Below are positions 16,205-25,623 of a stretch of 64,000 bases of DNA, piece after piece. Position 1 is the first letter of the stretch, and every line of letters begins with the position of its first letter. Made by a program: the position numbers and the translations under genes. A model generated the notes under the pieces. It was not told the DNA's origin, did no database searches, and saw nothing but the letters and a program-made list of their open reading frames with translations. This DNA comes from Thiomicrospira sp. XS5. GTDB lineage: Bacteria > Pseudomonadota > Gammaproteobacteria > Thiomicrospirales > Thiomicrospiraceae. Location of the stretch: positions 39,629 to 103,628 of the forward strand of contig NZ_LQBO01000002.1 of NCBI RefSeq assembly GCF_001507555.1, read 5' to 3'.

Positions 16205-17734
16205 ATGAAACCGATGACAAGTGCTTTTTCATCCCTAGACCGTCCGGCACGCGCGGCTTTCTGGCTGGTGCTGCTGGTCAGCGTATGGCATTTATTGCTG
16301 GCCGGCCAATTGAACTTGAGTGTCGATGAAGCCCATTACGCGCTGTACGGCCTGAAACCGGACTGGAGTTACTTCGACCATCCGCCAATGGTGGGCTGGC
16401 TCAATGCTTTGATGGTGCCCTTTACCCATTCCGACTTCGGGCTGCGAATCTTACCGGCCACCTTATTCGCGCTCGCCAACTGGGTGCTTTACAAACTGGC
16501 GAAACGCCTGTTCCCGAGCTTTAGCTGGATCGGTTTCTGGACGCTGGCGCTCGTCAACAGCGCCATTATGTTCCAGCTATTGAGCATTTCGATGTTACCG
16601 GATACGCCGCTGATGCTGGCGGGGCTGATGTTGCTTTGGCACCTGCTCAATCTGCGGGAAGCGCCGCTGAACTCCCGTGACTCGTTGAAAAACTGGTTAT
16701 GGATCGGTTTCTGGCTCGGCGTGGCCGCTTTGTCCAAATACACCGCGATTACTCTGGTGCTGTCCTTGCTGCTGGTCATGTTGGTGGAAAAGCGTTTTTA
16801 CTGGCTGAAAGACAAAGGCCTCTGGCTTGCCGTGGCACTAACCGCACTGATGATTACGCCGGTTTTGTATTGGAACGCCACCCATGATTGGATTTCATTT
16901 CTGTACCAATTGAATCACGGCCAACATCACGACCAATGGGATTGGCTCAGAGCCGTCAACACCCAGTTGGCGCAATTGGGCGTTTATTCGTTGGCCCTAT
17001 TCGTGATTGGGCTTTGGTTGATGGTGTCATCCTGGTTCCAGCCGCACCGTGAAAATGCTCGTCTGCTGGCCGCCTTCGCGCTGCCGATTATCTTGCTTTT
17101 TGCCCTGAACTCCGGTTACGAAATGAGCCTGCCGCACTGGACACAACTGGCTTGGCTGTTCATCAGCCCGGCCGTGGTGTATTGGCTGTGGCGACGCTGG
17201 CAATACAAAACCGCTCGCGTGTTTGTTTACGTCAGTTCCGCCATTACGCTGGCCGGCAGCCTCGCCCTCAACAGCCAGTTGGCCGTGCCATGGATGCCGT
17301 TCCCGGCCAATGAAAATCCGGTGCGGGAACTGCACGGCTGGCCACAGGCCGTTGCCATGGCGAAAAGCTTTCAAAACGACCAACAGCAGCCGCCACTGTT
17401 CGCGGCCAACTGGTCACAAGGCAGCCGCATCGCCTGGTATGCCTATCCGCAACCGGTGTACGTGACCGATAACCGTTTCGACCAATTCGATCTTTGGTAT
17501 GGCAATCCGCCGGCCGGTTCCGAGGGTTTATTACTGGTGCCGTCTTATGAAGACCGTCCGCCCGAAACCGCCAGGCCTGGGCATTTTCAACACTGCCAAC
17601 CCTTGGCGGTCATGCCCGCATTGCATGGCGACATCACCATCGTGACCTATCACCTGTACCTCTGCCAAGGTTTCCAACCGGTGCAATATTCCGGCTGGGC
17701 GGCGCAATTGCCACTGGTACAGGCCGCGGAATGA
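16205..17734 (+). CDS. GT39/ArnT-like integral-membrane glycosyltransferase
   Basis: A 509-residue polytopic membrane protein of the dolichyl-phosphate-mannose / ArnT superfamily. A luminal-loop acidic motif SVDEAHYALYG follows the first membrane segment, then FDHPPMVGW, LPDTPLMLAG and a long series of hydrophobic helices, with a soluble C-terminal tail of about 130 residues. Such enzymes transfer sugars from polyprenyl-phosphate donors to lipid A or other envelope acceptors. ATG 16205 was chosen because the open frame upstream overlaps epmB. A polyprenyl-phosphate donor would draw on the mevalonate-derived pool. Acceptor unknown. Confidence 0.8.
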   Translation: MKPMTSAFSSLDRPARAAFWLVLLVSVWHLLLAGQLNLSVDEAHYALYGLKPDWSYFDHPPMVGWLNALMVPFTHSDFGLRILPATLFALANWVLYKLAKRLFPSFSWIGFWTLALVNSAIMFQLLSISMLPDTPLMLAGLMLLWHLLNLREAPLNSRDSLKNWLWIGFWLGVAALSKYTAITLVLSLLLVMLVEKRFYWLKDKGLWLAVALTALMITPVLYWNATHDWISFLYQLNHGQHHDQWDWLRAVNTQLAQLGVYSLALFVIGLWLMVSSWFQPHRENARLLAAFALPIILLFALNSGYEMSLPHWTQLAWLFISPAVVYWLWRRWQYKTARVFVYVSSAITLAGSLALNSQLAVPWMPFPANENPVRELHGWPQAVAMAKSFQNDQQQPPLFAANWSQGSRIAWYAYPQPVYVTDNRFDQFDLWYGNPPAGSEGLLLVPSYEDRPPETARPGHFQHCQPLAVMPALHGDITIVTYHLYLCQGFQPVQYSGWAAQLPLVQAAE

Positions 17735-17850
17735 CGATGACTGCACGCCTCATAACCGCCGTTGGTCAACCCGACTCGCAGTTTCGTTTGGGTTTTGCGA
17801 TAATACCCCGCAATTTCTTCCCAAAACTCACATGACGTAAGGAACTCGGT

Positions 17851-18759
17851 TTGGGCAACCTCATAAAACTCGGTCTCTCCATCGCGATTATCGGCTTTAT
17901 TTTGTATAAGTTCGATGTCCGCGCGGTTTGGGACACCATTCTCAACGCCAATGGCGCCTTTTTACTGGCCGCCTTAGCGGTCCAGATGCTCAGCCAAACC
18001 GTGGCCGCCTACCGCTGGTCGTTGATTATGGGCATCTTGAAGTTCAAACACAGCTTCGGGTTTTACTTCCGCAGTTATTTCAAAGGCAGCCTGTTTAACC
18101 AAGTGTTGCCGACCAGCATCGGCGGCGATGCCTATCGGATTGCCGAAGTCACCGCGCATGGTGGTTTGGTCAAGGAAGCGTTTTATGGCGTGTTCATCGA
18201 CCGCGTTGTCGGCTTGGTCGGTTTGCTGTTGCTGAACCTGTTCGCCAATATGATTGAATCCAACCTCATGCCTTACGAAGTCTTTATGACCATCAACGTC
18301 ATTTTGGTCGCCTCCTTGTTCGGTCTCTTCGTACTGATGGCGATTCATAAATTCGACATTTTCAAACGCTACCGCTTGACCCGCCTGTTCTACGAGTTAT
18401 CCGAGCGCTTCCGTTTCATCTACAAGACTCCGAAACGCATCAGCCAGCAGCTGGGCTTGTCGATTGTGATTCACCTTTTGTCGATGGTCGCGATTTTCGG
18501 CATTGGCCACAGTGTGGGCATCAACGAACCGCTGGTGGCTTACTTAGTGATTATTCCGCCTGCGATTTTGCTGACCTTATTGCCGATTTCCTTCGCGGGC
18601 TGGGGCGTGCGCGAAGGCGCGCTGGTGGCGTTATTCATGATGATTGGGATTGATGAAAACCTGGTGTTGGCGATGTCATTGCTTTATGGCCTGATTCTGA
18701 TTCTCAGCGCGCTGCCGGGGCTGTATTTCTACCTGACCAGCCAACACAAATACCTTTAA
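17851..18759 (+). CDS. UPF0104 / LPG-synthase-type transmembrane protein
   Basis: A 302-residue membrane protein with about eight hydrophobic segments and the family motif LPTSIGGDAYRI, resembling the flippase-like membrane domain of lysylphosphatidylglycerol synthase without the catalytic domain. It starts with TTG at 17851, well spaced from TAAGGA at 17838-17843. It sits between two glycosyltransferase genes, so a role in moving or presenting a lipid-linked substrate is plausible but unproven. Confidence 0.75.
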   Translation: MGNLIKLGLSIAIIGFILYKFDVRAVWDTILNANGAFLLAALAVQMLSQTVAAYRWSLIMGILKFKHSFGFYFRSYFKGSLFNQVLPTSIGGDAYRIAEVTAHGGLVKEAFYGVFIDRVVGLVGLLLLNLFANMIESNLMPYEVFMTINVILVASLFGLFVLMAIHKFDIFKRYRLTRLFYELSERFRFIYKTPKRISQQLGLSIVIHLLSMVAIFGIGHSVGINEPLVAYLVIIPPAILLTLLPISFAGWGVREGALVALFMMIGIDENLVLAMSLLYGLILILSALPGLYFYLTSQHKYL

Positions 18760-18763
18760 TGAA

Positions 18764-18922
18764 AGTCTTTTGTATAAGCTGGATACACGGATAAAAATGG
18801 CGAAAATTTCCTTGATATTTGTTAAAACACTTGCCAATAGCAAGCTATTGGCCGCATCTTTCGCCTCTATCAAGAAAATTTTTTCACATTTTTCTCTCGC
18901 GCCCAACTCATACAAAAGACTC
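18764..18922. repeat. Long imperfect inverted repeat (about 160 bp)
   Basis: The whole gap between the UPF0104 and GT9 genes folds back on itself. Outer arms AGTCTTTTGTAT (18764-18775) and its complement (end 18921) match perfectly, the centre is CCAATAG/CTATTGG near 18834-18850, and most of the intervening bases align with small bulges. It lies just downstream of one gene and about 45 bp before the next. Confidence 0.6.
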
Positions 18923-18965
18923 AAGCAATTTCCCGAAACAAGATAAAAAGACTTACAATAACGCC

Positions 18966-20180
18966 ATGAATGTAGATTTAATGCGAAAAATCGATCACCA
19001 CCTAGGGATTCCGCTGACCTTCGTCAGCACCTATGTGTTGAAACCCCTTTATTGGTTAAAAGGCAAAAAGCCCACTACGCCGAAAAACATCCTCTTTGTG
19101 GAGCTTTCGGAAATGGGTAGCACCATCATTGCCGACCCAGCGATGAAGCGCGCCCAAAAAGTGTTTGACGCCAATCTGTTTTTCGTGATTTTCAGTAAAA
19201 ACAAACCCAGCCTGGATCTGTTGAAGACCATCCCGCAGGAAAACATCTTCACCCTCTGCGAAGACAACTTGTTCACGCTGATGCGCGATGCGGTACGTTA
19301 CCTGTTCTGGTGCCGCAAAAACCGCATCGACACCGCCATTGACCTGGAACTTTTCTCGCGGGTATCGGCGTTGCTGACCGGTTTCAGCGGCGCCAATAAC
19401 CGCATTGGTTACCATAATTTCCACGGCGAAGGGCTCTATCGTGGTGAAATGCTGACCCATAAAGTCAGCTACAACCCGCACATCCACATCGCCAAAAACT
19501 TCATGGCGCTCATTCATGCATTGGAAGCGCCGAAACCGGAAGTGCCTTATGCCAAGGTGCTGATCAGCGACGACCACATTCGCTTGGATCAAGTCACCTT
19601 CAGCGATGATGAAAAGGAATTTGTGCACCAAAAGGTCGCCGACTGTTATGCCAGTTACGACCGCGACGCACACGAACTGGTGCTCATCAACCCGAATGCC
19701 AGCGACTTATTGCCGCAGCGCCGTTGGCCGAAAGCCAACTTCATCGCATTGATGCAACAAGTATTAACTCAATATCCAAATGCGCTGGTGTTGATTACCG
19801 GCGCGCCCAACGAACGCGAAGAAGCGCAACAGCTTCTGGAACAAGTCGACCACGAACGTTGCATCAACTTCGCGGGGCAGTTGAAACTGCTGCAAATGCC
19901 GATTTTGTATAGCATCGCCCGCCTGATGGTCACCAATGACTCCGGGCCTGGGCATTTTTCGGCCATTACCCCACTCAAAACCTTTGTTCTGTTCGGCCCG
20001 GAAACGCCGAAGCTGTACGGTTCCTTGGGCAACAGCACGCCGATTTTCGCCGGACTGGCCTGCTCACCGTGCGTGAGCGCAGCCAATCACCGGAAAACGC
20101 CCTGCACCGAACCGGTCTGCATGGACGCCATCACGGTCGACACCGTCTTCAAACAGGTTCAAATCGAACTGAATTATTAA
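18966..20180 (+). CDS. GT9-family (heptosyltransferase-like) glycosyltransferase
   Basis: A 404-residue cytoplasmic glycosyltransferase of the ADP-heptose:LPS heptosyltransferase family. Recognisable parts are NILFVELSEMGSTIIADPAM in place of the usual N-terminal RLGDxxL motif, NPNASDLLPQRRWP, and TNDSGPGHFSA near the C-terminus, matching the D(T/S)GPxH donor site. An unusual Cys cluster follows (LACSPCVSAANH, TPCTEPVC). The ATG at 18966 lies just after the long inverted repeat. Probably acts in core or surface polysaccharide assembly. Confidence 0.8.
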   Translation: MNVDLMRKIDHHLGIPLTFVSTYVLKPLYWLKGKKPTTPKNILFVELSEMGSTIIADPAMKRAQKVFDANLFFVIFSKNKPSLDLLKTIPQENIFTLCEDNLFTLMRDAVRYLFWCRKNRIDTAIDLELFSRVSALLTGFSGANNRIGYHNFHGEGLYRGEMLTHKVSYNPHIHIAKNFMALIHALEAPKPEVPYAKVLISDDHIRLDQVTFSDDEKEFVHQKVADCYASYDRDAHELVLINPNASDLLPQRRWPKANFIALMQQVLTQYPNALVLITGAPNEREEAQQLLEQVDHERCINFAGQLKLLQMPILYSIARLMVTNDSGPGHFSAITPLKTFVLFGPETPKLYGSLGNSTPIFAGLACSPCVSAANHRKTPCTEPVCMDAITVDTVFKQVQIELNY

Positions 20181-20221
20181 GCGGAACCCTGAGTTAAAGA
20201 TCAGGTCAAAAGATAAAATAA

Positions 20222-20241
20222 CCACCGGCCGGGCGGTGATA
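20222..20241 (-). terminator. Possible terminator of lptFG
   Basis: Downstream of lptG on the minus strand, CACCG/CGGTG with a 6-nt GC loop is followed by TTATTTTATC. The stem is short, so this is tentative. Confidence 0.35.
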
Positions 20242-20249
20242 AACAAAGC

Positions 20250-21365
20250 TTAATGCAAACGCCGTAATAAGAAAAGCGCACTCAACACCAGTACAATGGA
20301 CGGTAGAAACGCCCCGACAATCGCCGGGAGCTGATAGACGACACTGAGGTTGCCGAAAATCTGATTCAACAGATGGAAACTCATGCCGATCATAATGCCG
20401 ACAAACACCCGTTGCCCGATGCTCACCTGACGTTGCGAGCCGAAAATCAACGGGAACACCAACGCAATCATCCCCAAAATCACAAACGGCATCGCCACCT
20501 TACGCCAAAACGCCAGCTTATAAGGTTCGGCATCCAAAGCATTGGCTTCCAAAAAGCCAATGTATTGGTACAAATCCCAAATGCCCATATAACGTGTTTC
20601 AACGTGCAACGTTTGCAATAACTCGGGCGTGACGGGAAGCGATACCGGCTGAGAAACCTCTTGGAACGCGGTAAAATCCAAACGCTTCCAATCGGGCTTA
20701 TCCGGCAATCGAGAAGGACTCATTGTCCAATCCAAACGCTGTCCGTCCACATCCAGTAAATGCCACTCCCCGTCTTTAAAACGGGCGGTTTTAGCAAACA
20801 TTGTCTGCTTCAACTCACCGTCTTGCATATCGTAAATACGCACATCATAAAACTGGGTATCGGAGATCACCTGGCCCACATGGATATAACGCTCCCCTTC
20901 CCGCATCCAAAAATCATCGGACGTACCGATGGAAAAACTTTTATGCAAAGCTTCGCCGCGCATTTTTTTGGCATAACTCTCACTGGCCGGCGCCACCCAT
21001 TCTCCGATTACCGCGGCACAAATCCAAAGGATAAACGCCGACTTCATCACGCCCCAGAAAATACGCCCGATGGACCAACCGGTCACGCGCAGAATCGTCA
21101 GCTCAGCATGGTTCGCCAGGCCGCCCAACCCAATCAAGGTGCCAATCAATAAGGCCACCGGAAAAATTTCATAACCGTACACCGGCAACTTCAAAACCGT
21201 ATAAATCACGCCTTTTTCAAAGGTGTACTCATCGGTCAGCTTACCGACTTGAATCATAAATTCGGAAAAGCCCAAAATCACCAGCAACACCATCAGCACC
21301 AACAAGGTATGCCCCACGAGGACGCGCCCCAGATAACGTTCGATTAAATTCATTTTGATATTCAT
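20250..21365 (-). CDS. lptG: LPS export permease LptG
   Basis: Permease subunit of the LptB2FG transporter that lifts LPS from the inner membrane into the periplasmic bridge. About 371 residues: helices near the N-terminus (LVLMVLLVILGFSEF), a large periplasmic domain, and three C-terminal helices (MPFVILGMIALVFPLIFG and onward). The ATG at 21365 overlaps the lptF stop as ATGA, so the two subunits are coupled. A longer reading frame to 21413 lies within lptF and is not used. Confidence 0.92.
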   Translation of the reverse strand: MNIKMNLIERYLGRVLVGHTLLVLMVLLVILGFSEFMIQVGKLTDEYTFEKGVIYTVLKLPVYGYEIFPVALLIGTLIGLGGLANHAELTILRVTGWSIGRIFWGVMKSAFILWICAAVIGEWVAPASESYAKKMRGEALHKSFSIGTSDDFWMREGERYIHVGQVISDTQFYDVRIYDMQDGELKQTMFAKTARFKDGEWHLLDVDGQRLDWTMSPSRLPDKPDWKRLDFTAFQEVSQPVSLPVTPELLQTLHVETRYMGIWDLYQYIGFLEANALDAEPYKLAFWRKVAMPFVILGMIALVFPLIFGSQRQVSIGQRVFVGIMIGMSFHLLNQIFGNLSVVYQLPAIVGAFLPSIVLVLSALFLLRRLH

Positions 21366-22468
21366 GATTTGGACTCCGCGGCTTTTTTGAACCAGCGCCC
21401 CATATCCGGCCACTCAAACCAACTCGGTTTCAATGAGCCCTGATAAAGTGCGTAAGCCAAAAACAATACCGGAACCGGCCAAACACCAATGGCCGTCGGC
21501 AAAGATTCATTGGCGATGGCCTCACGGAAGGTTACCAACAACTGGTTATACACCACATACAGCACCAGCGCGAAAAACACCTTGGCAAAACGACCTTCCC
21601 GCGGGCCGGAGCGGCTCATCTTAAGCCCGAGCAGTCCCAACACCACAATGCTGAATGGCGTCACCATTCGCCACTGGAATAAGGCCTGATAATCCAAGTT
21701 GTCCGATTGCCACAACTGCATACTGGCGATTTCAAATTTTTTCTGGCTCGGCGGCGTCACCTGAATCTCTGGTAAAAAGCCTTCAAAACGCCGAAAATCT
21801 CTTGCCGTGAAAGCTTCGCCTTTCTCCAGGCCTTCATAACTGTGACCGTTCAACAACACCAATGCCAGCCTGCCGTCAATCCATTCGAACCGGCCTTGCG
21901 GTGCCGTCATCAACACGTCCTGCTCTTCGGTTTTCAATCGCAGCCAGACCGATGACAAATCACCGTTATCGTCAATGGTGCGAGTGTAAAACACCCCTTC
22001 GCCGTTCGGCAGCGGATTGAATTTCCCCGGCACCAAAGCCGCCAGCGGAGACGTCACCTGCGCTTCCGCCACCAAATGCCGCTCCTGCTGATAACTCCAA
22101 GGCGTCACCCACAAGGTAATCCAAGCGGTGACCAAAGCCAGCGGTAACAAAAACCAAAACACCCGTTTCTGAAAATAACGCATCGGCACGCCACAGCTTT
22201 GCAACACCACCATTTCCTGGTCTTGGTACAAGCGCCCGACGGCCAACATCACACTCAGTAAGGCCACCAATGGCAAAATGACTTCCAAAGCCGGCGGAAT
22301 TTTGTACAGCAGCACCTTGAAGATAATGGTGGAGGGAATGGTGCCTTCGACGGCCACCGCGAGCAGTTTGGTGGCTTCGGTACCGAACGTAATCAGCAAC
22401 AACACCGAGAGAACGGCGAAAAAGGTCGCAAACAATTCTTTGTAGAGATATTTATCAAGAATTCGCAA
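21362..22468 (-). CDS. lptF: LPS export permease LptF
   Basis: Partner of LptG in the LPS exporter, with the same six-helix plus periplasmic-domain plan: LYKELFATFFAVLSVLLLITF at the N-terminus, a coupling region LYQDQEMVVLQSCGV, and C-terminal helices. The start is unclear because there is no ATG. TTG 22468 gives MRILDKYLYKEL, which matches how LptF proteins begin; the frame stays open to TTG 22516 but that would add an atypical hydrophobic leader. Divergent from pepA, as in many gammaproteobacteria. Confidence 0.88.
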   Translation of the reverse strand: MRILDKYLYKELFATFFAVLSVLLLITFGTEATKLLAVAVEGTIPSTIIFKVLLYKIPPALEVILPLVALLSVMLAVGRLYQDQEMVVLQSCGVPMRYFQKRVFWFLLPLALVTAWITLWVTPWSYQQERHLVAEAQVTSPLAALVPGKFNPLPNGEGVFYTRTIDDNGDLSSVWLRLKTEEQDVLMTAPQGRFEWIDGRLALVLLNGHSYEGLEKGEAFTARDFRRFEGFLPEIQVTPPSQKKFEIASMQLWQSDNLDYQALFQWRMVTPFSIVVLGLLGLKMSRSGPREGRFAKVFFALVLYVVYNQLLVTFREAIANESLPTAIGVWPVPVLFLAYALYQGSLKPSWFEWPDMGRWFKKAAESKS

Positions 22469-22624
22469 AAACAGCCACCAAAGCGTTAGAATAATGAGAT
22501 ATTTCAAAGCGGCCAAGCCGCCATCAAACCAATTGAAAACGCGCGCATCTGGTCAGCCGGTTCACGGCCCGCCAGGCGAAGGATTCATTTGTTTTCACGA
22601 TTATACAAGAAGGAATTCCGCGAC

Positions 22625-24109
22625 ATGAAACAAATCCAGTTTAGTCTCTCTTCAAACGCCGACCTGAATGCTTTCGATACCTTGATCCTACCGGTATTCG
22701 ACAAAGGGCAAACCACCGACCTGGGCCGCGAAACCCAACTGGTCAGCCTGACCGAAAGCTTGTTCGAGCAAGGAGACTTTCTGGCCAAACCGGGACAAAC
22801 CCAAATGGTGTTTCAACCGGCAGGCGTTCCCTGCCGCCGCGTGCTATTAGTCGGATTCGGAGACACCAGCAAGCTGACCGTCAAAGCCTATCTGGAAAGC
22901 TTAAACGCCGCCGCCAAAGCACTGGACAACTCCGGAGCCCAAGAAGTTCTAAACGCCTTGATTGACGTGCAACCATCCGAAAACGACCAGGCCTGGTCCA
23001 TTTACCAGAATGCACTGGCCTTCCAACGCAGCCTTTACGATTACGAACACGAAAGCCGCAATAAGAAAACGCCGAAAGATCCAAAACTGAACGGCATGAC
23101 CTTCCCGGCCGAAGCGTCGGAAAACAACGTTTCACAATTAGAACAGGCGCAGTCTTCCGCACTGGGGATGGCATTAACACAAGACTTGGCGAATATGCCA
23201 AGTAACTTCTGTACCCCAACCTACTTGGCCGAAACCGCTCAAAAAATGGGGCAAACGCACGGTTTTGACGTCAACATTCTCGACCAGGATGAAATGATTG
23301 AAATGGGCATGGGCGCATTCATGGCCGTGGCGCAAGGCGCACACACGCCGCCGAAAATGATTTGCTTGTCTTATCAAGGCGCCGGAGACGAAGCCCCAAT
23401 TGCCTTGGTCGGCAAAGGTGTGACCTTCGACACCGGCGGGATTTCTTTGAAGCCTGGACAAGCCATGGACGAAATGAAATACGACATGGGGGGCGCGGCC
23501 ACAGTACTGGGTGTGTTCGAAGCCCTGGGCCGCCTTAAACCGAAACTGAATGTGGTCGCCGTGATTCCATCCACCGAAAACATGCCGGCCGGCAACGCCA
23601 TCAAACCGGGCGATGTGGTGAAATCCCTATCCGGTCAAACCATCGAAATTCTCAATACCGATGCCGAAGGCCGCTTGATCTTATGTGATGCGCTGACCTA
23701 TGCACAACAAACCTATCAGCCGAAAAAAGTGATCGACATGGCGACCTTGACCGGCGCCTGTATCATTGCGCTTGGTCATGAAATATCCGCCGTGCTGGGG
23801 AACAACCAACCGTTAGTGGATGCCCTTCTGGCCTCCGGCTTGAAAACCTACGACCGTTTCTGGCAAATGCCGTTGAGCGACGAGTACGACGAACAACTGC
23901 AGTCCAACTTCGCTGATATGGCCAACATCGGCGGACGCCCGGCCGGTACCATTACCGCCGCTCAATTCCTGGCGCGCTACACGAAAGATGTCGAATGGGC
24001 GCATTTAGACATTGCAGGAACGGCCTGGGTCAGTGGTAAAAACAAAGGCGCCACCGGTCGTCCGGTCCCGGCTGTGGTCGATTTTCTAATGGCTCAGGCC
24101 GGCCAGTAA
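22625..24109 (+). CDS. pepA: Leucyl aminopeptidase PepA (M17)
   Basis: Cytoplasmic di-manganese/zinc aminopeptidase of 494 residues. The M17 signature NTDAEGRL is present, as are GVTFDTGGISLKPG and the metal/catalytic Lys region. The N-terminal macro-like domain is complete. ATG 22625 follows AAGGAATTC; an in-frame ATG at 22589 lacks a site. holC starts 13 bp downstream, reproducing the conserved lptFG-pepA-holC neighbourhood. CCAGGCCTGG at 22987 encodes QAW in the variable N-terminal domain. Confidence 0.95.
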   Translation: MKQIQFSLSSNADLNAFDTLILPVFDKGQTTDLGRETQLVSLTESLFEQGDFLAKPGQTQMVFQPAGVPCRRVLLVGFGDTSKLTVKAYLESLNAAAKALDNSGAQEVLNALIDVQPSENDQAWSIYQNALAFQRSLYDYEHESRNKKTPKDPKLNGMTFPAEASENNVSQLEQAQSSALGMALTQDLANMPSNFCTPTYLAETAQKMGQTHGFDVNILDQDEMIEMGMGAFMAVAQGAHTPPKMICLSYQGAGDEAPIALVGKGVTFDTGGISLKPGQAMDEMKYDMGGAATVLGVFEALGRLKPKLNVVAVIPSTENMPAGNAIKPGDVVKSLSGQTIEILNTDAEGRLILCDALTYAQQTYQPKKVIDMATLTGACIIALGHEISAVLGNNQPLVDALLASGLKTYDRFWQMPLSDEYDEQLQSNFADMANIGGRPAGTITAAQFLARYTKDVEWAHLDIAGTAWVSGKNKGATGRPVPAVVDFLMAQAGQ

Positions 24110-24122
24110 ATGGAGTTGCATC

Positions 24123-24557
24123 ATGTCGGGTGAACAAGATGTGGTGTTCTATGTTTTGAGCAGTGATGGCGACGCCGAACGCGAAGCCTTCATTGCCAAA
24201 CTCGTTAATAAAATTCACCGTGAAAACCGCTTGTGCGACGTCCGTTTCGATGAAGATGAGGCGCGAACCCGCTTTGACCACCAACTCTGGCAATACCAAC
24301 CGCAAGCGTTTATTCCACATGTCCTCGGTGAGGAATCGGATAGCCTTTCCGCGCCCATCCGCTTATGGACGGAAAACATCGCTCAACCTTGTCAGGACGT
24401 CATGCTCAACATCCACCCCGTTTTTCCCGAAACGTTTGAACAATACCGCCGGACCATCGAAGTACTGGATCAGTCCGAACGATTAATTCAAATGGGGCGC
24501 GAGCGCTGGAAAACCTATAAAACCAAAGGCTTCGAACCGGTGGTGCACAAAATTTAA
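24123..24557 (+). CDS. holC: DNA polymerase III chi subunit HolC
   Basis: Clamp-loader accessory subunit that links the replisome to SSB. The 144-residue protein has the chi pattern: VVFYVLSS, AFIAKLVNKI, FDHQLWQYQPQAFIPHVL, PIRL and a C-terminal RERWKTYKTKGF. Directly downstream of pepA in the usual order. There is no terminator before the next gene, 50 bp further on. Confidence 0.92.
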   Translation: MSGEQDVVFYVLSSDGDAEREAFIAKLVNKIHRENRLCDVRFDEDEARTRFDHQLWQYQPQAFIPHVLGEESDSLSAPIRLWTENIAQPCQDVMLNIHPVFPETFEQYRRTIEVLDQSERLIQMGRERWKTYKTKGFEPVVHKI

Positions 24558-24607
24558 CTCGATGGCACCGCCTAAGCTAAAATAAGCCTCCTAAGAAAAC
24601 ATCAAAA

Positions 24608-25558
24608 ATGGCGAAAAACGCTTTTATGAAACGCACCGCTCAGTTTGTCAATCTGGCTCGACATTTGGCCCGTCTGCCTTCCGCTCTCGGCCTGGCCCTG
24701 CTCGGTGGCGTCATGAGCATGAGCCTGCCAGCCGTTGCATCCATTTCGCCCCCGGCAGCAAGCACCCCGCCCACCATCACCGAATTCTGCCAGGATTTAG
24801 CCAATAAACTGCGCACCGTCAATTACCAAGGCTGCCTGACGCTGGATTTAAATCAAAGTATTGAACATAAAAGCATTGAACAACGCCCTTTAACTTATAA
24901 AGAAGTCCTGCCCGTCGAAAACCAGCCTCCCAAAGGCCGTATTTTATTTATCAGCGGCATTCACGGCGACGAATATTCGGCCATCAGCATCAGCTATTTA
25001 TGGCTTCAAGCCTTATTAAATCCTGAGACCCAAACAGAATACCATTGGCTGTTTTTACCACTGGCCAACCCGGATGGCCTTTTTCAGAGCCCTGCCACCC
25101 GCCAGAATGCCGACGGGGTTGACTTAAACCGCAACTTCCCTTCCCCTGATTGGGATGAGTTGGCGATTCGTACCTGGAAAAATCATTATCGAAAGAATAA
25201 ACGTCGCTACCCGGGACCGACGGCGGCCAGCGAACCGGAAACCCAATGGATGGTGCAGCTGATTGAACGTTTCAAACCCACCGCGATCATTTCGATTCAC
25301 GCGCCTTATGGCTTGCTGGATTACGACGGCCCCGAGCACGCGCAACCGAATAAAATCGGCCACCTCAAACACCGCGCGCTAGGGACTTATCCCGGTTCGC
25401 TGGGCCGCTATGCCGGTGAGCACCTCAATATACCGGTCTTAACGCTGGAGCTGAAATCGGCTGGACGCATGCCGAATCAAACGGAAATCAATCACATGCT
25501 TCAGGATCTGGAAACCTGGGTCGCCGAAAAAATCGAACAAAAAGAGTGGGATTTGTAA
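24608..25558 (+). CDS. Exported M14-family zinc peptidase (MpaA-like)
   Basis: A 316-residue zinc carboxypeptidase-fold enzyme with a signal peptide (cleavage near AVASIS). Zinc ligands are seen in ISGIHGDEYSA (HxxE) and SIHAP (third His). NADGVDLNRNFP is the substrate-binding Arg motif, and the catalytic Glu is in TLELKSA. It resembles murein-peptide amidase A, which cleaves gamma-D-Glu-diaminopimelate bonds, but the export signal suggests a periplasmic role. An L,D-transpeptidase lies convergently next to it, so both may act on peptidoglycan. Confidence 0.8.
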   Translation: MAKNAFMKRTAQFVNLARHLARLPSALGLALLGGVMSMSLPAVASISPPAASTPPTITEFCQDLANKLRTVNYQGCLTLDLNQSIEHKSIEQRPLTYKEVLPVENQPPKGRILFISGIHGDEYSAISISYLWLQALLNPETQTEYHWLFLPLANPDGLFQSPATRQNADGVDLNRNFPSPDWDELAIRTWKNHYRKNKRRYPGPTAASEPETQWMVQLIERFKPTAIISIHAPYGLLDYDGPEHAQPNKIGHLKHRALGTYPGSLGRYAGEHLNIPVLTLELKSAGRMPNQTEINHMLQDLETWVAEKIEQKEWDL

Positions 25559-25623
25559 TCGCACCACACGATTGAGCGTGACGAAAAGAAAATCAAAAAA
25601 GATAAAACACGTTAAAAGGAAAA

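Noticed and set aside
18819..18965. N-terminal extension of the GT9 gene
   Set aside because: The extra codons lie in the long inverted repeat and do not resemble the family; ATG 18966 is the better start.
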